The notes: generated by a model not told the origin, from the sequence alone. DNA of 64,000 nt from Coraliomargarita algicola (GCF_033878955.1 NZ_CP138858.1:5049001-5113000), one strand, 5' to 3'. Shown: positions 52,080-61,726, numbered from the stretch's first letter. Made by a program: numbers and translations.

Positions 52080-53015
52080 ATGCCTAGACCAATTAGTAAA
52101 CTAGCCGAAGGGTGGTGGGATTACACGACTTTGGAAGCTGACCTTCTGCAAGACGCCGCTCGCTTGTCGGCGAAGGATCTTGAACAATTATCACGTCCTG
52201 GGTTCACGGTCCGGATCTATGATACACCGCAAGAATTATACACGGCTCAAGCGCTGGAGTATTTGAATGCGTGGAAGCAATCAACGTCGGATAATCCTGT
52301 TGGAATTTGCGGTCCCGTTGGTCCGACGGAGCAACTGCCACTGGTTGCTCAGATGGTGAATGCATTGGATATGAATCTCGGAAAGCTAGATGCGCATTTC
52401 TGGGGCATGGACGAATGGTTGGAGAATGGAGTTCCGGTTGAAGAGTCCCATCCCTTGTCGTTCGCACGCTGTGATAACACCCAGTGTTTTGATCGTATTC
52501 GAGAGGAGTTAGCGATGCCGACTGCGAATAAGCATTTCCCTAGTGGAGACTTGCAGGCATATAGTGATAGCTATGATCAAGTGCGTTGTGCGTTGATGCA
52601 AGGTGGCCAAGGCGAGATTAAACACTGGGCATTCAATGATCCTTTGCCACGTGAAGGGCAATATGCCGATGCGCCGCCTACGCCCGAAGAGTATCGGAAG
52701 TTGGCGACACGTATTGTCAAACTGCATCCAGTTACGTTGATACAAAATGCGCGTACCAGCGGTGGTGGCAATGTCAGTATGATTCCAACCCATGCCGCCA
52801 CAGTGGGGCCTCAGGAAACCTGGAAGGCTGACGCTGTTTCCATTTGGCATCCGGGCCACCATGACAATCCATTTGGTATGCGTTTGAGTGCATTGATGAT
52901 TTCAAAGAAGATTGCCGATAGTGCGGTTCCAATGTCCTTGTTGGCGGATCACCCTGAAGTGCGTTTTAGTTTCCTTCGTTCTGGTATCGGAGATGTCGTG
53001 GTCGATATGCACTAG
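52080..53015 (+). CDS. NagB/SugI-fold protein, glucosamine-6-phosphate deaminase-like
   Basis: A 311-residue protein of the NagB/RpiA/6-phosphogluconolactonase-like fold. FTVRIYDTPQELYTAQALEY matches the N-terminal part of GlcN6P deaminases, NPVGICGPVGPTEQLPLV occupies the usual phosphate-binding LATGSTP position, and WGMDEWL corresponds to the catalytic LDEY region. The C-terminal THAATVGPQETWKAD, then ILLADHPEVRFSF-like end (LLADHPEVRF), fits the fold. The changes at the phosphate loop mean a different substrate is likely. Forms an operon with the PIG-L gene and is closed by a terminator at 53069. Confidence 0.8.
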   Translation: MPRPISKLAEGWWDYTTLEADLLQDAARLSAKDLEQLSRPGFTVRIYDTPQELYTAQALEYLNAWKQSTSDNPVGICGPVGPTEQLPLVAQMVNALDMNLGKLDAHFWGMDEWLENGVPVEESHPLSFARCDNTQCFDRIREELAMPTANKHFPSGDLQAYSDSYDQVRCALMQGGQGEIKHWAFNDPLPREGQYADAPPTPEEYRKLATRIVKLHPVTLIQNARTSGGGNVSMIPTHAATVGPQETWKADAVSIWHPGHHDNPFGMRLSALMISKKIADSAVPMSLLADHPEVRFSFLRSGIGDVVVDMH

Positions 53016-53068
53016 TCGTTTGGCATCCGTATGGGTCTCGTTTTCGACAGTAGATGCCTTGTTCATAT

Positions 53069-53105
53069 ACAGCCTGCAGATCGTTGATCTGCGGGCTGTT
53101 GTTTT
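53069..53105 (+). terminator. Terminator after the NagB-like gene
   Basis: ACAGCCTGCAGATC (53069-53082) pairs with GATCTGCGGGCTGT (53086-53099) with one G-T pair and a 3-base loop. A TGTTTT run follows. It closes the PIG-L/NagB operon. Confidence 0.88.
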
Positions 53106-53300
53106 CGATCAACTCGTCTAGCGGTGAGAAATCATGTGAAACATTTCTAATTCAGTGTGAACCTGAATATATTGGCCAACCTCAGTGTGGTCAGTGAGGT
53201 GTACTGTCGCGGATGATACGTTGCTTCCGTTCGGATTCATCTTGTTCCATAGAAGTATGGTGTGAGGTATAATACAGATTATATGGTAGTGGCTGAATGC

Positions 53301-54332
53301 TTAGTGCTTGGCGTGTCGCATTGTTGATCCAGCGATCCACCTTCCTTCCAGCATATGCACGCGTCGTTCTTTGGGAATTCCACGTTCGTTTTTTCGGATA
53401 TGAGCCACCAGTGTATCAACGGCGAAGGCTCCTATTTGTGGATAGAGTTCGTCCACTCCGGAATAATCTTCGTTTTTGGGCCATCGGGGGTTCAGAGCGA
53501 TGGATGCGAAAGCAATGTCCTCTGGGATTTTGATTCCGTAGTCACGGCAGGCACTCAGGACATGAGGGTTCTGGTAAAGAATGGCATCGGGACGCCATTT
53601 CTCAATCCAGGGGATGATTGCCCGAGGGATTTTTTCAATCGTATTAGGATATTCGAGGATGGGTATTTTTTCAGCATCCGGATGTTTGTGTAATTGATAT
53701 AAGTAAGAACTGATACGGCGACCTTCGATCCGTTGCTCAGTGCTATCGGAAGTGGCCATGGCAATGCGACGATAGCCAGCCTGATATAACTTTTGGAAGC
53801 AGATCATGAGGTTGCGATGGTGGTCGGTAATCACACGGTCCACGATGGGAGATTGAAGTGTGTAACCGATCGCGACCGCGCAGAAATTCTTTAGGTCGAT
53901 ATTTAGTTGCGTGTGAGCTTGACGACGAGGTGCGAAAATTAAACCGCTAACATTACGATTGTGTAGTATTTGCATTACGCGCGCTGGAGTCATCCCCTTT
54001 GAGTTTGGGCTGAATGTTTCCATGTGGTAACCGTAGTTGTGAGCTTGCTGTAATGCGCCTTGGTACCATATACTTGATTTAGTTGCCTCTTGGCCAGTGA
54101 TCCATGCTAGGGTTTGACCGTTTTTGATGGGTTGCTTTGTCCGGCGATAAGCGTTCAGGCTACTGAGTGCGGGATCAGGCTGATAGCCGAGTTTAGCGGC
54201 GGCCTGCATTACGGATTCCTTGGTCGCTTCTGATACTAAAGAGCTATTGCTCAAGGCTCTGGATACAGTGACCTGACTCATGTTCAGCAGTTGAGCGAGA
54301 TCCCTTTGAGTGATGCGTTTTGGGGGTTCCAT
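53301..54332 (-). CDS. LacI-family transcriptional regulator, second
   Basis: A 343-residue regulator: helix-turn-helix RITQRDLAQLLNMSQVTVSR ALSNS at residues about 6-30, hinge GYQPDPALSSLNAYRR, and effector-binding core with IWYQGALQQAHNYGYHMETF, GYRRIAMATSDSTEQR and DIAFASIALNPRWP. The final part (RRVHMLEGRWIAGSTMR) is as in LacI relatives that sense oligosaccharides. I chose ATG at 54332; another in-frame ATG lies at 54368. It is divergent from the second PEP-CTERM gene, with a short gap that contains the inverted repeat at 54372-54389. It probably controls the plus-strand group starting at 54433. Confidence 0.92.
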   Translation of the reverse strand: MEPPKRITQRDLAQLLNMSQVTVSRALSNSSLVSEATKESVMQAAAKLGYQPDPALSSLNAYRRTKQPIKNGQTLAWITGQEATKSSIWYQGALQQAHNYGYHMETFSPNSKGMTPARVMQILHNRNVSGLIFAPRRQAHTQLNIDLKNFCAVAIGYTLQSPIVDRVITDHHRNLMICFQKLYQAGYRRIAMATSDSTEQRIEGRRISSYLYQLHKHPDAEKIPILEYPNTIEKIPRAIIPWIEKWRPDAILYQNPHVLSACRDYGIKIPEDIAFASIALNPRWPKNEDYSGVDELYPQIGAFAVDTLVAHIRKNERGIPKERRVHMLEGRWIAGSTMRHAKH

Positions 54333-54371
54333 TAGTTGAGGAATAGCATTTCTAGGCTTAAGAAACAAGCC

Positions 54372-54389
54372 AATGAATCAGTATTCATT
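54372..54389. promoter_or_regulatory. Inverted repeat between the second LacI gene and the PEP-CTERM gene
   Basis: AATGAAT (54372-54378) and ATTCATT (54383-54389) are perfect inverted repeats with 4 bases between. The 64-base gap between the divergent genes is otherwise plain. It has no central CG, so it is unlike the other operator set and probably belongs to this regulator if to any. Confidence 0.5.
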
Positions 54390-54432
54390 ACAGTTTTATT
54401 GCAACAGCGACGTCACCAGCTAGAAAACCATC

Positions 54433-55293
54433 ATGACTACTAAAAAACAACTACACCTCCTTCGCAATTTATCACTTGTTACCGTTGGTTTAGCCTTCGG
54501 TCTAAATGTCGGAAGCGCGCAAACGTATGCCGCTGATGATTGGTATTCATTTAATACTGGAACTAGCATCGATAATGGTGCGACCAATACGGCAACTCTC
54601 AATTACGGTGGAACTGACACTGGGGCGCAAACGTATTTCTGGTCGCATTTTGCGGACCCAAGCTCTCCAGTGACTTTGTCGGATGGGGATACGTTGAGTT
54701 ACTCAGCCGGTATCACATTTGATTACGCCACCGTAACTAGCTCACGGACAGTTGTTGATTTCCGATTTGGAATATATGATAGCGGTTCGCAGTTAACCAC
54801 CGCCGTCGTCAGTGATAGACTTGCTACTTCCCCTGATCAAACATCTTATCGAGAAGACTGGACGGGGATTTTCTTTGCTTCGGGTAATTCAAACATCTAC
54901 CGCAGGGAGGCTGGGAGTTCAACTCCGTTTTCTACCTCGTCGACGACGACTGGTACAGTGACTGATGCGCCTGCCAATCAGAGTTTTGGTGATAATGTCG
55001 CAGTCGCACTGAATTTGTTTTTAGAGCGCTCTGGAGATGATCTTCTGGTCTCTGGAAATTTTGGTAGTAGTACGATTGTAGCGAGCTACGAGGATTATTT
55101 TGCATCTGCCTATCCGGCGACCTTTGATACTATTGGTTTCTATATGGCGAGTGCGGGTGCCAGTGCGAACTTGAATAGTATGACGATTTCGAATGCAACT
55201 GTGACAGTGCCAGAAGCATCAAACTTTGCTGCGATTTTGGGTCTCTCTGCCATCGGATTTGTTTGTGTCGTTAAGGCGCGCCGCCGTAGATAG
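54433..55293 (+). CDS. PEP-CTERM sorted surface protein, second
   Basis: A 286-residue exported protein with a signal peptide (NLSLVTVGLAFGLNVGSAQ), a beta-rich body of Thr/Ser/Asn (ADDWYSFNTGTSIDNGATNT, DTLSYSAGITFDYATV) and the sorting tail VPEASNFAAILGLSAIGFVC, then KARRRR. The tail has the PE motif, helix and basic end of PEP-CTERM proteins. It differs from the protein at 38114 in the body. It is the first gene of the plus-strand group next to the second LacI gene. Confidence 0.85.
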   Translation: MTTKKQLHLLRNLSLVTVGLAFGLNVGSAQTYAADDWYSFNTGTSIDNGATNTATLNYGGTDTGAQTYFWSHFADPSSPVTLSDGDTLSYSAGITFDYATVTSSRTVVDFRFGIYDSGSQLTTAVVSDRLATSPDQTSYREDWTGIFFASGNSNIYRREAGSSTPFSTSSTTTGTVTDAPANQSFGDNVAVALNLFLERSGDDLLVSGNFGSSTIVASYEDYFASAYPATFDTIGFYMASAGASANLNSMTISNATVTVPEASNFAAILGLSAIGFVCVVKARRRR

Positions 55294-55345
55294 CTGTTTG
55301 CTCCTCTCGCCCTATTTTGGATCTGTGATTTATTCCATTTCGAAT

Positions 55346-56026
55346 ATGCATATTGATAGAAAGAGAGGGTTTACTCTCATCGAATTGCTGTCTGCAATTG
55401 CGATTGCTGGAATCCTTTTAGGGATCTTGATTGTAGGGATTGGTAGAGTTCGGCAAACTGCTGATCGGGTTAAGTGTGTGGCGAATATTCGCGAGTTGGG
55501 GAAGGGCATAATGCTCTTCTCCAATGAGCACTATAATCGCCTTCCTCCTAGTGAGGAGGGCGTTAGCTCTGGGACTTATCCAGGGCCGACGTTTGGTACT
55601 GACGTTCATTCGTTTCGTTCGACTTGGTCGGAATATATTATCAACATTTACCTTCATGAAGCGTATGATGTGTTGATTTGCCCTTCACGCCCTGAGGAGT
55701 GGACGGCACAAAGCCGGGGTAAATATTCTGATTATGGATTTAACCAGCGTCTTTCGCCAGTTGACGGAGAGTATCGAAAGGGAGTGCCACTGGTGACAAT
55801 TCCTAATCCGTCGAACACAGTGCTACTCGCAGATTCGAAACACTCGACTCTCAATGCTGGAATGTTTCGACTGCTTTCCTATACGGACGTGGATCCGCGC
55901 CATGTGGGATCCACTGCAAATGTCCTTTACGTTGACCAGCATGTTGAATCGGTCGAGTTGAATATGGAATCACCTCCTGGATATGACGAGCCATTGGGGC
56001 GCGGACAGTTTGTTCCTGAATTTTAG
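55346..56026 (+). CDS. Prepilin-type pseudopilin (DUF1559/GspG-like)
   Basis: A 226-residue protein with a classic type IV prepilin leader: MHIDRKRG, then FTLIELLSAIAIAGILLGIL with cleavage expected after Gly8. The body contains CVANIRELGKGIMLFSNEHY, VLICPSRPEEW, and the C-terminal DPRHVGSTANVLYVDQHVES motif (as in H-x9-DG families). The start at 55346 is set by the leader. Such proteins are common in Verrucomicrobia and Planctomycetes and may be parts of a secretion pilus; here it is a single gene within a carbohydrate cluster. Confidence 0.9.
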   Translation: MHIDRKRGFTLIELLSAIAIAGILLGILIVGIGRVRQTADRVKCVANIRELGKGIMLFSNEHYNRLPPSEEGVSSGTYPGPTFGTDVHSFRSTWSEYIINIYLHEAYDVLICPSRPEEWTAQSRGKYSDYGFNQRLSPVDGEYRKGVPLVTIPNPSNTVLLADSKHSTLNAGMFRLLSYTDVDPRHVGSTANVLYVDQHVESVELNMESPPGYDEPLGRGQFVPEF

Positions 56027-56047
56027 AAGGAAAATTGAATAGAAAAT

Positions 56048-56938
56048 ATGAAGTTAGTGAATCAAATCTTTAACGCTGCCTTGATGAGTTTGTTGCTTGT
56101 TAGTTCCATTGCGAATGCTGCGTCTGCTGTTCCATACTTAAGTGATTCTTCATTGAAGTTGGAAGTGGGCGATTACTCGTTAGAAATTTCGAAGGAAGCG
56201 GCGTGGACAATCAACACACTGACGTATCAGGGGGAGGAGATTTTGATGGATACCGGAGCGCATCAGACCGTCCTGAAAATGAAGAAGAAGGAGGGGGTGC
56301 CAGCTAAATACGAATTTATAGGCACCAAGCATGGGGGGGAGATTATCGAATCGCTCACTCTAGAAGTCGATGGAGTCGTCTATCCGTTTCGTCAACCATT
56401 AGAGGCTCCGGCAGGCGACATCTACAAATTCACGAAGGTTTCTCGCTATGGCCCGGTTCGTGGCACGTGGACTGTCATATTATCGGAGCAGGGACTTGAA
56501 GAGCTGGCTGACTTTGAGGAGGTCGGAGATACGTCCGAGGTCAATTATGCATATGTTTATATGCATTGTTGGAACCCGAAAATGCTGACATGGTCGGCCA
56601 TCCTAAAGGATGGAGGGTTAGAAGAAGGCAATTTTTTGGGTAATGTCGTTGAGAAGGGTATCCGTGATGATATTACAGGTATCGCACTATTTTCTGAGAA
56701 AACCGGTGTGGGGGCAGTTCTAGCTTATCCGCAGGTGTTTCCTGGCGTATCAAATAATAAGAGCTTCCTGAAATACCGGCCGAGCAAGTATAATAAACTG
56801 TATCTGATGGTAAATGCGAGTCGCTTGGTGTCTGAAAGTTACTCCTGTAAGGTCAAAGGTTTTGTCGCCGATTCCACTGATGAATGGAAGCCTATGGCTA
56901 TGGATTTGATCGCAGGTGCATACCCTGCGATGGAGTAG
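56048..56938 (+). CDS. Secreted hypothetical protein
   Basis: A 296-residue exported protein with a signal peptide (LMSLLLVSSIANAASA). The body is beta-rich (LKLEVGDYSLEISKEAAWTI, GPVRGTWTVILSEQG, NYAYVYMHCWNPKML, GVGAVLAYPQVFPGVSNNKS), similar in general to glycan-binding or mutarotase-like sandwich proteins, but I recognise no family. It lies 21 bases after the pseudopilin gene, and before the GH42-like gene, so it probably has a role in extracellular glycan handling. Confidence 0.75.
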   Translation: MKLVNQIFNAALMSLLLVSSIANAASAVPYLSDSSLKLEVGDYSLEISKEAAWTINTLTYQGEEILMDTGAHQTVLKMKKKEGVPAKYEFIGTKHGGEIIESLTLEVDGVVYPFRQPLEAPAGDIYKFTKVSRYGPVRGTWTVILSEQGLEELADFEEVGDTSEVNYAYVYMHCWNPKMLTWSAILKDGGLEEGNFLGNVVEKGIRDDITGIALFSEKTGVGAVLAYPQVFPGVSNNKSFLKYRPSKYNKLYLMVNASRLVSESYSCKVKGFVADSTDEWKPMAMDLIAGAYPAME

Positions 56939-56995
56939 ATCCTATACTTTCTTTACGAAAAGTTAGTCCCGGTTGGTTCGTCTGATTCAGTCGTA

Positions 56996-57005
56996 CTAGC
57001 GCTAG
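56996..57005. promoter_or_regulatory. Short palindrome before the GH42-like gene
   Basis: CTAGCGCTAG is a perfect 10-base palindrome 50 bases before the GH42-like start codon, in a 116-base gap. It could be an operator, but it occurs once here and is short. Confidence 0.3.
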
Positions 57006-57054
57006 CTATGCTTACTTATTATATCTTTTTTATTACCCACACTTCTATTTATCT

Positions 57055-60000
57055 ATGTTTCTCCGTTATTTTTCTGTGCTCTTTTCTTTGACCGCTTTGA
57101 TGTCATTTGGAGCGTCTCTTGAGCCTGCTGAATTTTGTGTCGCAATTGCTGAAAAGCAGTCGGCAACTACAGAAGAATTGGCACGCCTGCTAAAGCTATT
57201 GGATTCGGAGGACAATGAGGTCGTCGGCCTTTCGGCCTATGCACTCCGGCAAGTTGGCGACACTTCGCCTATGACTTTACGAGTTCTTGAAGAGCAGTTG
57301 GGCTATCCAAATACTGAGTCGACGCGATCGGTAGCTGCAGTTACCTTGCTCTCATTAGGTGAGCCAGGTAAAGAAGTTTTACTTCGACGGGCAAAGACAG
57401 CGGTTTCTCTGCGAGAGCGAATTTCGGTCATCAGTGCTTTGCGGGCACAATTAGATGGATTGAAAGATCCTGAACTTCGTGAGTTGATGCAGGAAATATT
57501 TCCTTTGATTGAAAAGGTGTATAGTCCCGATCCTACACCTCCCGCGCCAGAGGATCCCATTCAAAATGGAACTTTTGAAAATCCCAATTGGACTTCCGAT
57601 TGGACTTTTTTAACTGCAGATGGAGGAATGGGAACGGTTACATTTGACGAAACTCAGAGTCGTGGTGCTGGGGGGAGCTTGAGAATTGAAAAGACTTCAT
57701 CGGAGGGTGAAATCACACTACGTTCAGTTAAGCCGTTGTTGGTGAAGGCTGGGCAAGAACCATTGGTTCGGATGTATTATCACTCAGATGATGCACCTTT
57801 CGACTCAACACTTCAGATCTTTTTTGAGAGAGCCGATGGCAGTTTGACGGTGGGTGAAATTGCTCGTGGCTGGGTTGTTTTAGGTAACACAATCTTGAGG
57901 AATCGTCCCGAAGGAGTGTGGGACAAGCGCTTTATTCAGGCCGATAAGACCAAGTCTGATAAAGAGTATTATATTCGAATTGTATTAACGGGTAACCCGG
58001 CAACGGTTTGGATCGATGACGTGAGTGCGCCGGCACCCGATTTTAAATATATCCAACCAGTCCCTACCGAAACTCTCCCAGAAGAAAGGTGGAAGCCAGA
58101 GCCTGAAGAGCCGTCATTGGCGGAAGTTAAAAAAGAGGGCGACCGATCACGCTTAGTGATCGATGGAGAGGTGAGGCCCCCTGTATTTTACACCATTCTG
58201 AGAAGCCACTTTGGCGATTATGCAGGCATGGAGCAGATTGCCGGGGTAAAAACTCTGATTTCATCCGTTCAGATGAACGATATTGTGGATGAGCGTTATC
58301 CACCAGCGTATCCAGTCTGGAATGGTGAAGAAGCGTATGATTTTCGGACGCCTTTACATTGGCTGGAGCAAGCTTCGCTCAAGGCTCAAGATAGCCAGTT
58401 CGTGTTGAACCTCCATGTCTGTTGGCCGAGAGATTGGGTCGAGACACATCCGGAAGATGCATGGCAAGATGCTGCAGGAAATTGGGGCTATGGTAACGGA
58501 CTTCATTTTAAGGGGTTTTCAGAGTCTCTGCCTAAGGGGGGCGTCGATTTCTTGCGCAAGAGTGCTTTGAATGAATATCGCTGGTGGCCTTCTCCGTTTA
58601 GTGAAAAGGCACTTTTGGATGCGGAGAAAGTGATTGAAGCATTTGTTGCGGAACTAAAGACGAAGCCCTATGCGAATCGTGTCGTCGGTGCTTTTATTAC
58701 GGGTGGCCATGATTTTCAGTTTATGACTGCAATGTGGCCTGATTACAGTGACGCGGCGGTGCAGGCATTTCGTGATTGGTTGACTCGCCGCTACGAGTCG
58801 GATGCGGGCTTACAGGCGGCTTGGAACGATGACGAGGTAACTTTAGCAAGCGCGGAGATCCCTCATGTGGATGATTTAGTGAAGCAGGTTAAGAAGAAAA
58901 AAAATATCTTTTTGAGCCCGACGACAGAGCAGCGTTTTGTCGACCACCAGCAGTTCCAGTCTGAGCAAGGTTTAGTCATCCGTGAACGTTTAGCGCGTGC
59001 TTTTAAGAAAGCCTGGGATCGTCCCGCCTTTGCAATGACTTGGCAAATGGGGGGCGGACGTGGCCAAGGCGCAGAAACCGTTTTGTTACCTTCTAAGGAT
59101 TTGGATATTCTTGTGCCTCAGCCTTATTATGAGCTTCGTCTTCCTGGCAATGTCGGGGGCGTTCGTACTTCACTCGCTTCGATTAGCCAACACGGGAAAA
59201 TAGCCGTGAAAGAACTGGACTTACGCACATGGCTACGAACGAGTGGAGCAGAGATTCAAGCGCACCGTTTGGGAGCTGCCATGAACCCGCAATGGTTTAA
59301 GGCTACGTTCCGACGCGAAGCCGCGCAAATGATTGCTGCAGGGCAAGGATTTTGGTTCTTAGATTTGGCGACCACGATGTATCGTGATCCGGAAATACTT
59401 GAAGAAATTAACAATGGAGTGCGTGCTTACAAAGAGTTGGAAATTAATAATCCAACTCCGTACCGTCCAGAAGTCGCCTTTGTTTGGAATGATGAGTCTG
59501 CCTATTGGATGGGGGATTTCTTCAAGAGTGTGAGCAAGGGATTAGGCGGCACAAGTGTCAGCTCCTTGCAGACAGTATCGCGTTACAATCCCGCTTATAT
59601 GAAGCAGGCAGGCGTTCCTTTTGAGGATGTCTATCTGTCTGATCTTCTAGCATATCCTGAGCAGTTTGATTACAAGGTGTTGATTTTTGCAGACGCCTTT
59701 CGAATCACAGACTCGCAAAAGAAGTGTGTGATGGAGCTGCTGCAGAATGGTGGCCGAACCATCGTTTGGAATTATGCTTCGGGTTATGTCAGCGATGATG
59801 GACTATCGGATGATTCGGTCAGTGAGCTAGCTGGTTTTACAATCAAATCCAATACGGTAACTACCTTTCCTAAGGTGAGGTTTGGTGAGGTCGAAGATCC
59901 ATTCACACAGGGGCTATCTGGAGTCCCAGGTATGGGGGAGACTTCCTTTCGAGTGATGAGTGGCGGTATTCCGAAGAGCAATATGCCTCTAGGATTTCAA

Positions 60001-60384
60001 CGATTTATCGTGAAGGATTCCGAGGCGACTCCTTTGGCTTTCTATGCTGATGGTGAAGCTGCAATCGCGGTGAAGCGTTTTGATGATTGGACTAGCGTTT
60101 ACTTGGGCATGTTAGGGACCTTTGATGCCGGTATGCTTGCGCGGATTGCCGAAGAGGCAGGGGTCAATGTTATGGCACCAAGTGGCCAAGTCGCTGTTGA
60201 ATTCAACGGTCGCTTCTTGTCCTTACACGGTATCGTGAGTGGGACTGTGCCGCTTTCACTTCCATATCAAAGTCATATGTATGACTTTGATACTAACGAG
60301 TTGGTCGGTTCTGGTCAAACCATGGAAATTCCATTGCAAGCGGGGGAAACTCGTTGGTTCAAAGTCGAGCCGCTCAACCAATGA
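57055..60384 (+). CDS. Giant secreted GH42-like protein with N-terminal helical repeats
   Basis: A 1109-residue exported protein. Signal peptide 1-20 (LFSLTALMSFGAS). Residues about 25-150 are helical HEAT-like repeats (SAYALRQVGDTSPMTLRVLE). About 170-330 is a carbohydrate-binding-like beta-sandwich (NPNWTSDWTFLTADGG). A barrel (about 370-750) and a Rossmann-like domain (about 790-980; VAFVWNDESAYWMGDFFKS, YKVLIFADAFRITDSQ) match the GH42 A and B layout, followed by a small beta C domain. A probable nucleophile is the Glu of VKELDLRTWLR. The usual Asn-Glu acid/base is not clear: the equivalent strand reads VGAFITGGHDFQFM. It may therefore be an atypical hydrolase. Substrate is unknown. Confidence 0.72.
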   Translation: MFLRYFSVLFSLTALMSFGASLEPAEFCVAIAEKQSATTEELARLLKLLDSEDNEVVGLSAYALRQVGDTSPMTLRVLEEQLGYPNTESTRSVAAVTLLSLGEPGKEVLLRRAKTAVSLRERISVISALRAQLDGLKDPELRELMQEIFPLIEKVYSPDPTPPAPEDPIQNGTFENPNWTSDWTFLTADGGMGTVTFDETQSRGAGGSLRIEKTSSEGEITLRSVKPLLVKAGQEPLVRMYYHSDDAPFDSTLQIFFERADGSLTVGEIARGWVVLGNTILRNRPEGVWDKRFIQADKTKSDKEYYIRIVLTGNPATVWIDDVSAPAPDFKYIQPVPTETLPEERWKPEPEEPSLAEVKKEGDRSRLVIDGEVRPPVFYTILRSHFGDYAGMEQIAGVKTLISSVQMNDIVDERYPPAYPVWNGEEAYDFRTPLHWLEQASLKAQDSQFVLNLHVCWPRDWVETHPEDAWQDAAGNWGYGNGLHFKGFSESLPKGGVDFLRKSALNEYRWWPSPFSEKALLDAEKVIEAFVAELKTKPYANRVVGAFITGGHDFQFMTAMWPDYSDAAVQAFRDWLTRRYESDAGLQAAWNDDEVTLASAEIPHVDDLVKQVKKKKNIFLSPTTEQRFVDHQQFQSEQGLVIRERLARAFKKAWDRPAFAMTWQMGGGRGQGAETVLLPSKDLDILVPQPYYELRLPGNVGGVRTSLASISQHGKIAVKELDLRTWLRTSGAEIQAHRLGAAMNPQWFKATFRREAAQMIAAGQGFWFLDLATTMYRDPEILEEINNGVRAYKELEINNPTPYRPEVAFVWNDESAYWMGDFFKSVSKGLGGTSVSSLQTVSRYNPAYMKQAGVPFEDVYLSDLLAYPEQFDYKVLIFADAFRITDSQKKCVMELLQNGGRTIVWNYASGYVSDDGLSDDSVSELAGFTIKSNTVTTFPKVRFGEVEDPFTQGLSGVPGMGETSFRVMSGGIPKSNMPLGFQRFIVKDSEATPLAFYADGEAAIAVKRFDDWTSVYLGMLGTFDAGMLARIAEEAGVNVMAPSGQVAVEFNGRFLSLHGIVSGTVPLSLPYQSHMYDFDTNELVGSGQTMEIPLQAGETRWFKVEPLNQ

Positions 60385-60406
60385 TTCTAAGTGCACTCTT
60401 TCTATT

Positions 60407-61726
60407 ATGATACAGAATACTTTTAACCCGCAATCAACAGAGAGGATCTCCGATATACCGATGGAGTCTCCTTTGATGGGAGCATCAAAACTCAGTGGTC
60501 TGATTGATCGTTCGATGATTCTTCGTTCGCTTGAAGGCATGGCTTCTTGGTTAGAGGCCGCCACCCGTTCCGCCGAGGGAGTGGGGAAGTGTCATCGCAT
60601 GGCGATCTATGATCGTTCGGGAGCGGTGACGTGGATGTATCCTAATAGTAATAGTGCCGAGACTATTTCTGTGTGGCTCGATCTGGCAGATATTTTGCAA
60701 CGTCCAGAGCTTAAGCAAAATGCGATCGATTATGCGGATACTCTAGTGAACGATTCGGAAAAAGGTATCTATTCGGGGCCTGCTAAAGACGCTCAAGGCT
60801 TGATGTGGTACTGGACCGATGCGGGTGTCTATAGCTCGCTCTATGCGATGCGCGTGCCCGCGCATTTTATGCGATTACATCGGGAAACTGGAGACGATCG
60901 TTTGTTAGCTGCCTGTGAAATGGTCGGGAAAACGATGGTGAAATACCAATTGCCCAGCGGAATTGTTGGTTCTGGTTGGTCGCCAGAAAATGGCTGGCGT
61001 GAATCCGGGGGACGTGTAGGAAGTCGTTTTATCTACGTTATTTCTACTTATGCGACCCTGTATCAATTGACCCGCGATGCGGCTTATCGTGATGCATACG
61101 AGCGAGCCGTTGAAGCTTTGATTGTAATGCAATGTGAGGATGGTTCCTTTTATCAGAATTATGATCCAAACACATTGAAGGTCTCTGATACGGATAGTTC
61201 CACCAAGTGCATGTTTTTTGCTTATATTTTCAATGCACTCGCCGAGGCGTATGAAGTGTTTGAGGATGCACGCTTGTTGGATTGTGCAAAGCGTTTAGGC
61301 GATTTTATTGTCAACTTATACTATTGCCGAGGAGCTTTACCTTACTGCATCGGTCATGAAATATTACCGTCCGATCGTCCGGAAGCGAATATGGCGATGT
61401 ATGAGTGTGCCAATGGTTTACTCTGGCTGCATAGCCTTGTTCCTGATGAACGGTTTAAGGATGTAGGATTACGTCTGTGGATCACTGGTTGGTACAATCA
61501 AGCCGAAGTGGTGGATAACCAGGATTTAAATGGAGCCATTTTAATTGGAGCCGATACGACTGCGCTCAAGTCGAATGACGGAATCCCTTCCAATCGTAAA
61601 CACTTGGCTCATGATCCCAGTCGCGCGGCGAAATGCGTACTGTGGGGTATGTGCAATCATGCCTTTGCCAGTGCTAAGCTGTTTCATTCGACGAATCTAC
61701 TCCATGAAAAAAGAGTCCAGCCCTAG
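60407..61726 (+). CDS. Alpha/alpha-barrel sugar-active protein (six-hairpin glycosidase-like)
   Basis: A 439-residue cytoplasmic protein with no signal peptide. Repeated helix pairs with aromatic residues (SVWLDLADILQRPELKQNAI, YWTDAGVYSSLYAMRVPAHF, YVISTYATLYQLTRDAAYRD, FFAYIFNALAEAYEVFEDAR) suggest an (alpha/alpha)6 barrel such as in GH88/GH105, epimerases or glucosaminidases. I see no clear family signature. The start at 60407 is chosen since it follows the GH42-like stop by 22 bases; longer frames begin inside that gene. Its end overlaps the SGNH gene by 23 bases, indicating coupling. Confidence 0.72.
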   Translation: MIQNTFNPQSTERISDIPMESPLMGASKLSGLIDRSMILRSLEGMASWLEAATRSAEGVGKCHRMAIYDRSGAVTWMYPNSNSAETISVWLDLADILQRPELKQNAIDYADTLVNDSEKGIYSGPAKDAQGLMWYWTDAGVYSSLYAMRVPAHFMRLHRETGDDRLLAACEMVGKTMVKYQLPSGIVGSGWSPENGWRESGGRVGSRFIYVISTYATLYQLTRDAAYRDAYERAVEALIVMQCEDGSFYQNYDPNTLKVSDTDSSTKCMFFAYIFNALAEAYEVFEDARLLDCAKRLGDFIVNLYYCRGALPYCIGHEILPSDRPEANMAMYECANGLLWLHSLVPDERFKDVGLRLWITGWYNQAEVVDNQDLNGAILIGADTTALKSNDGIPSNRKHLAHDPSRAAKCVLWGMCNHAFASAKLFHSTNLLHEKRVQP

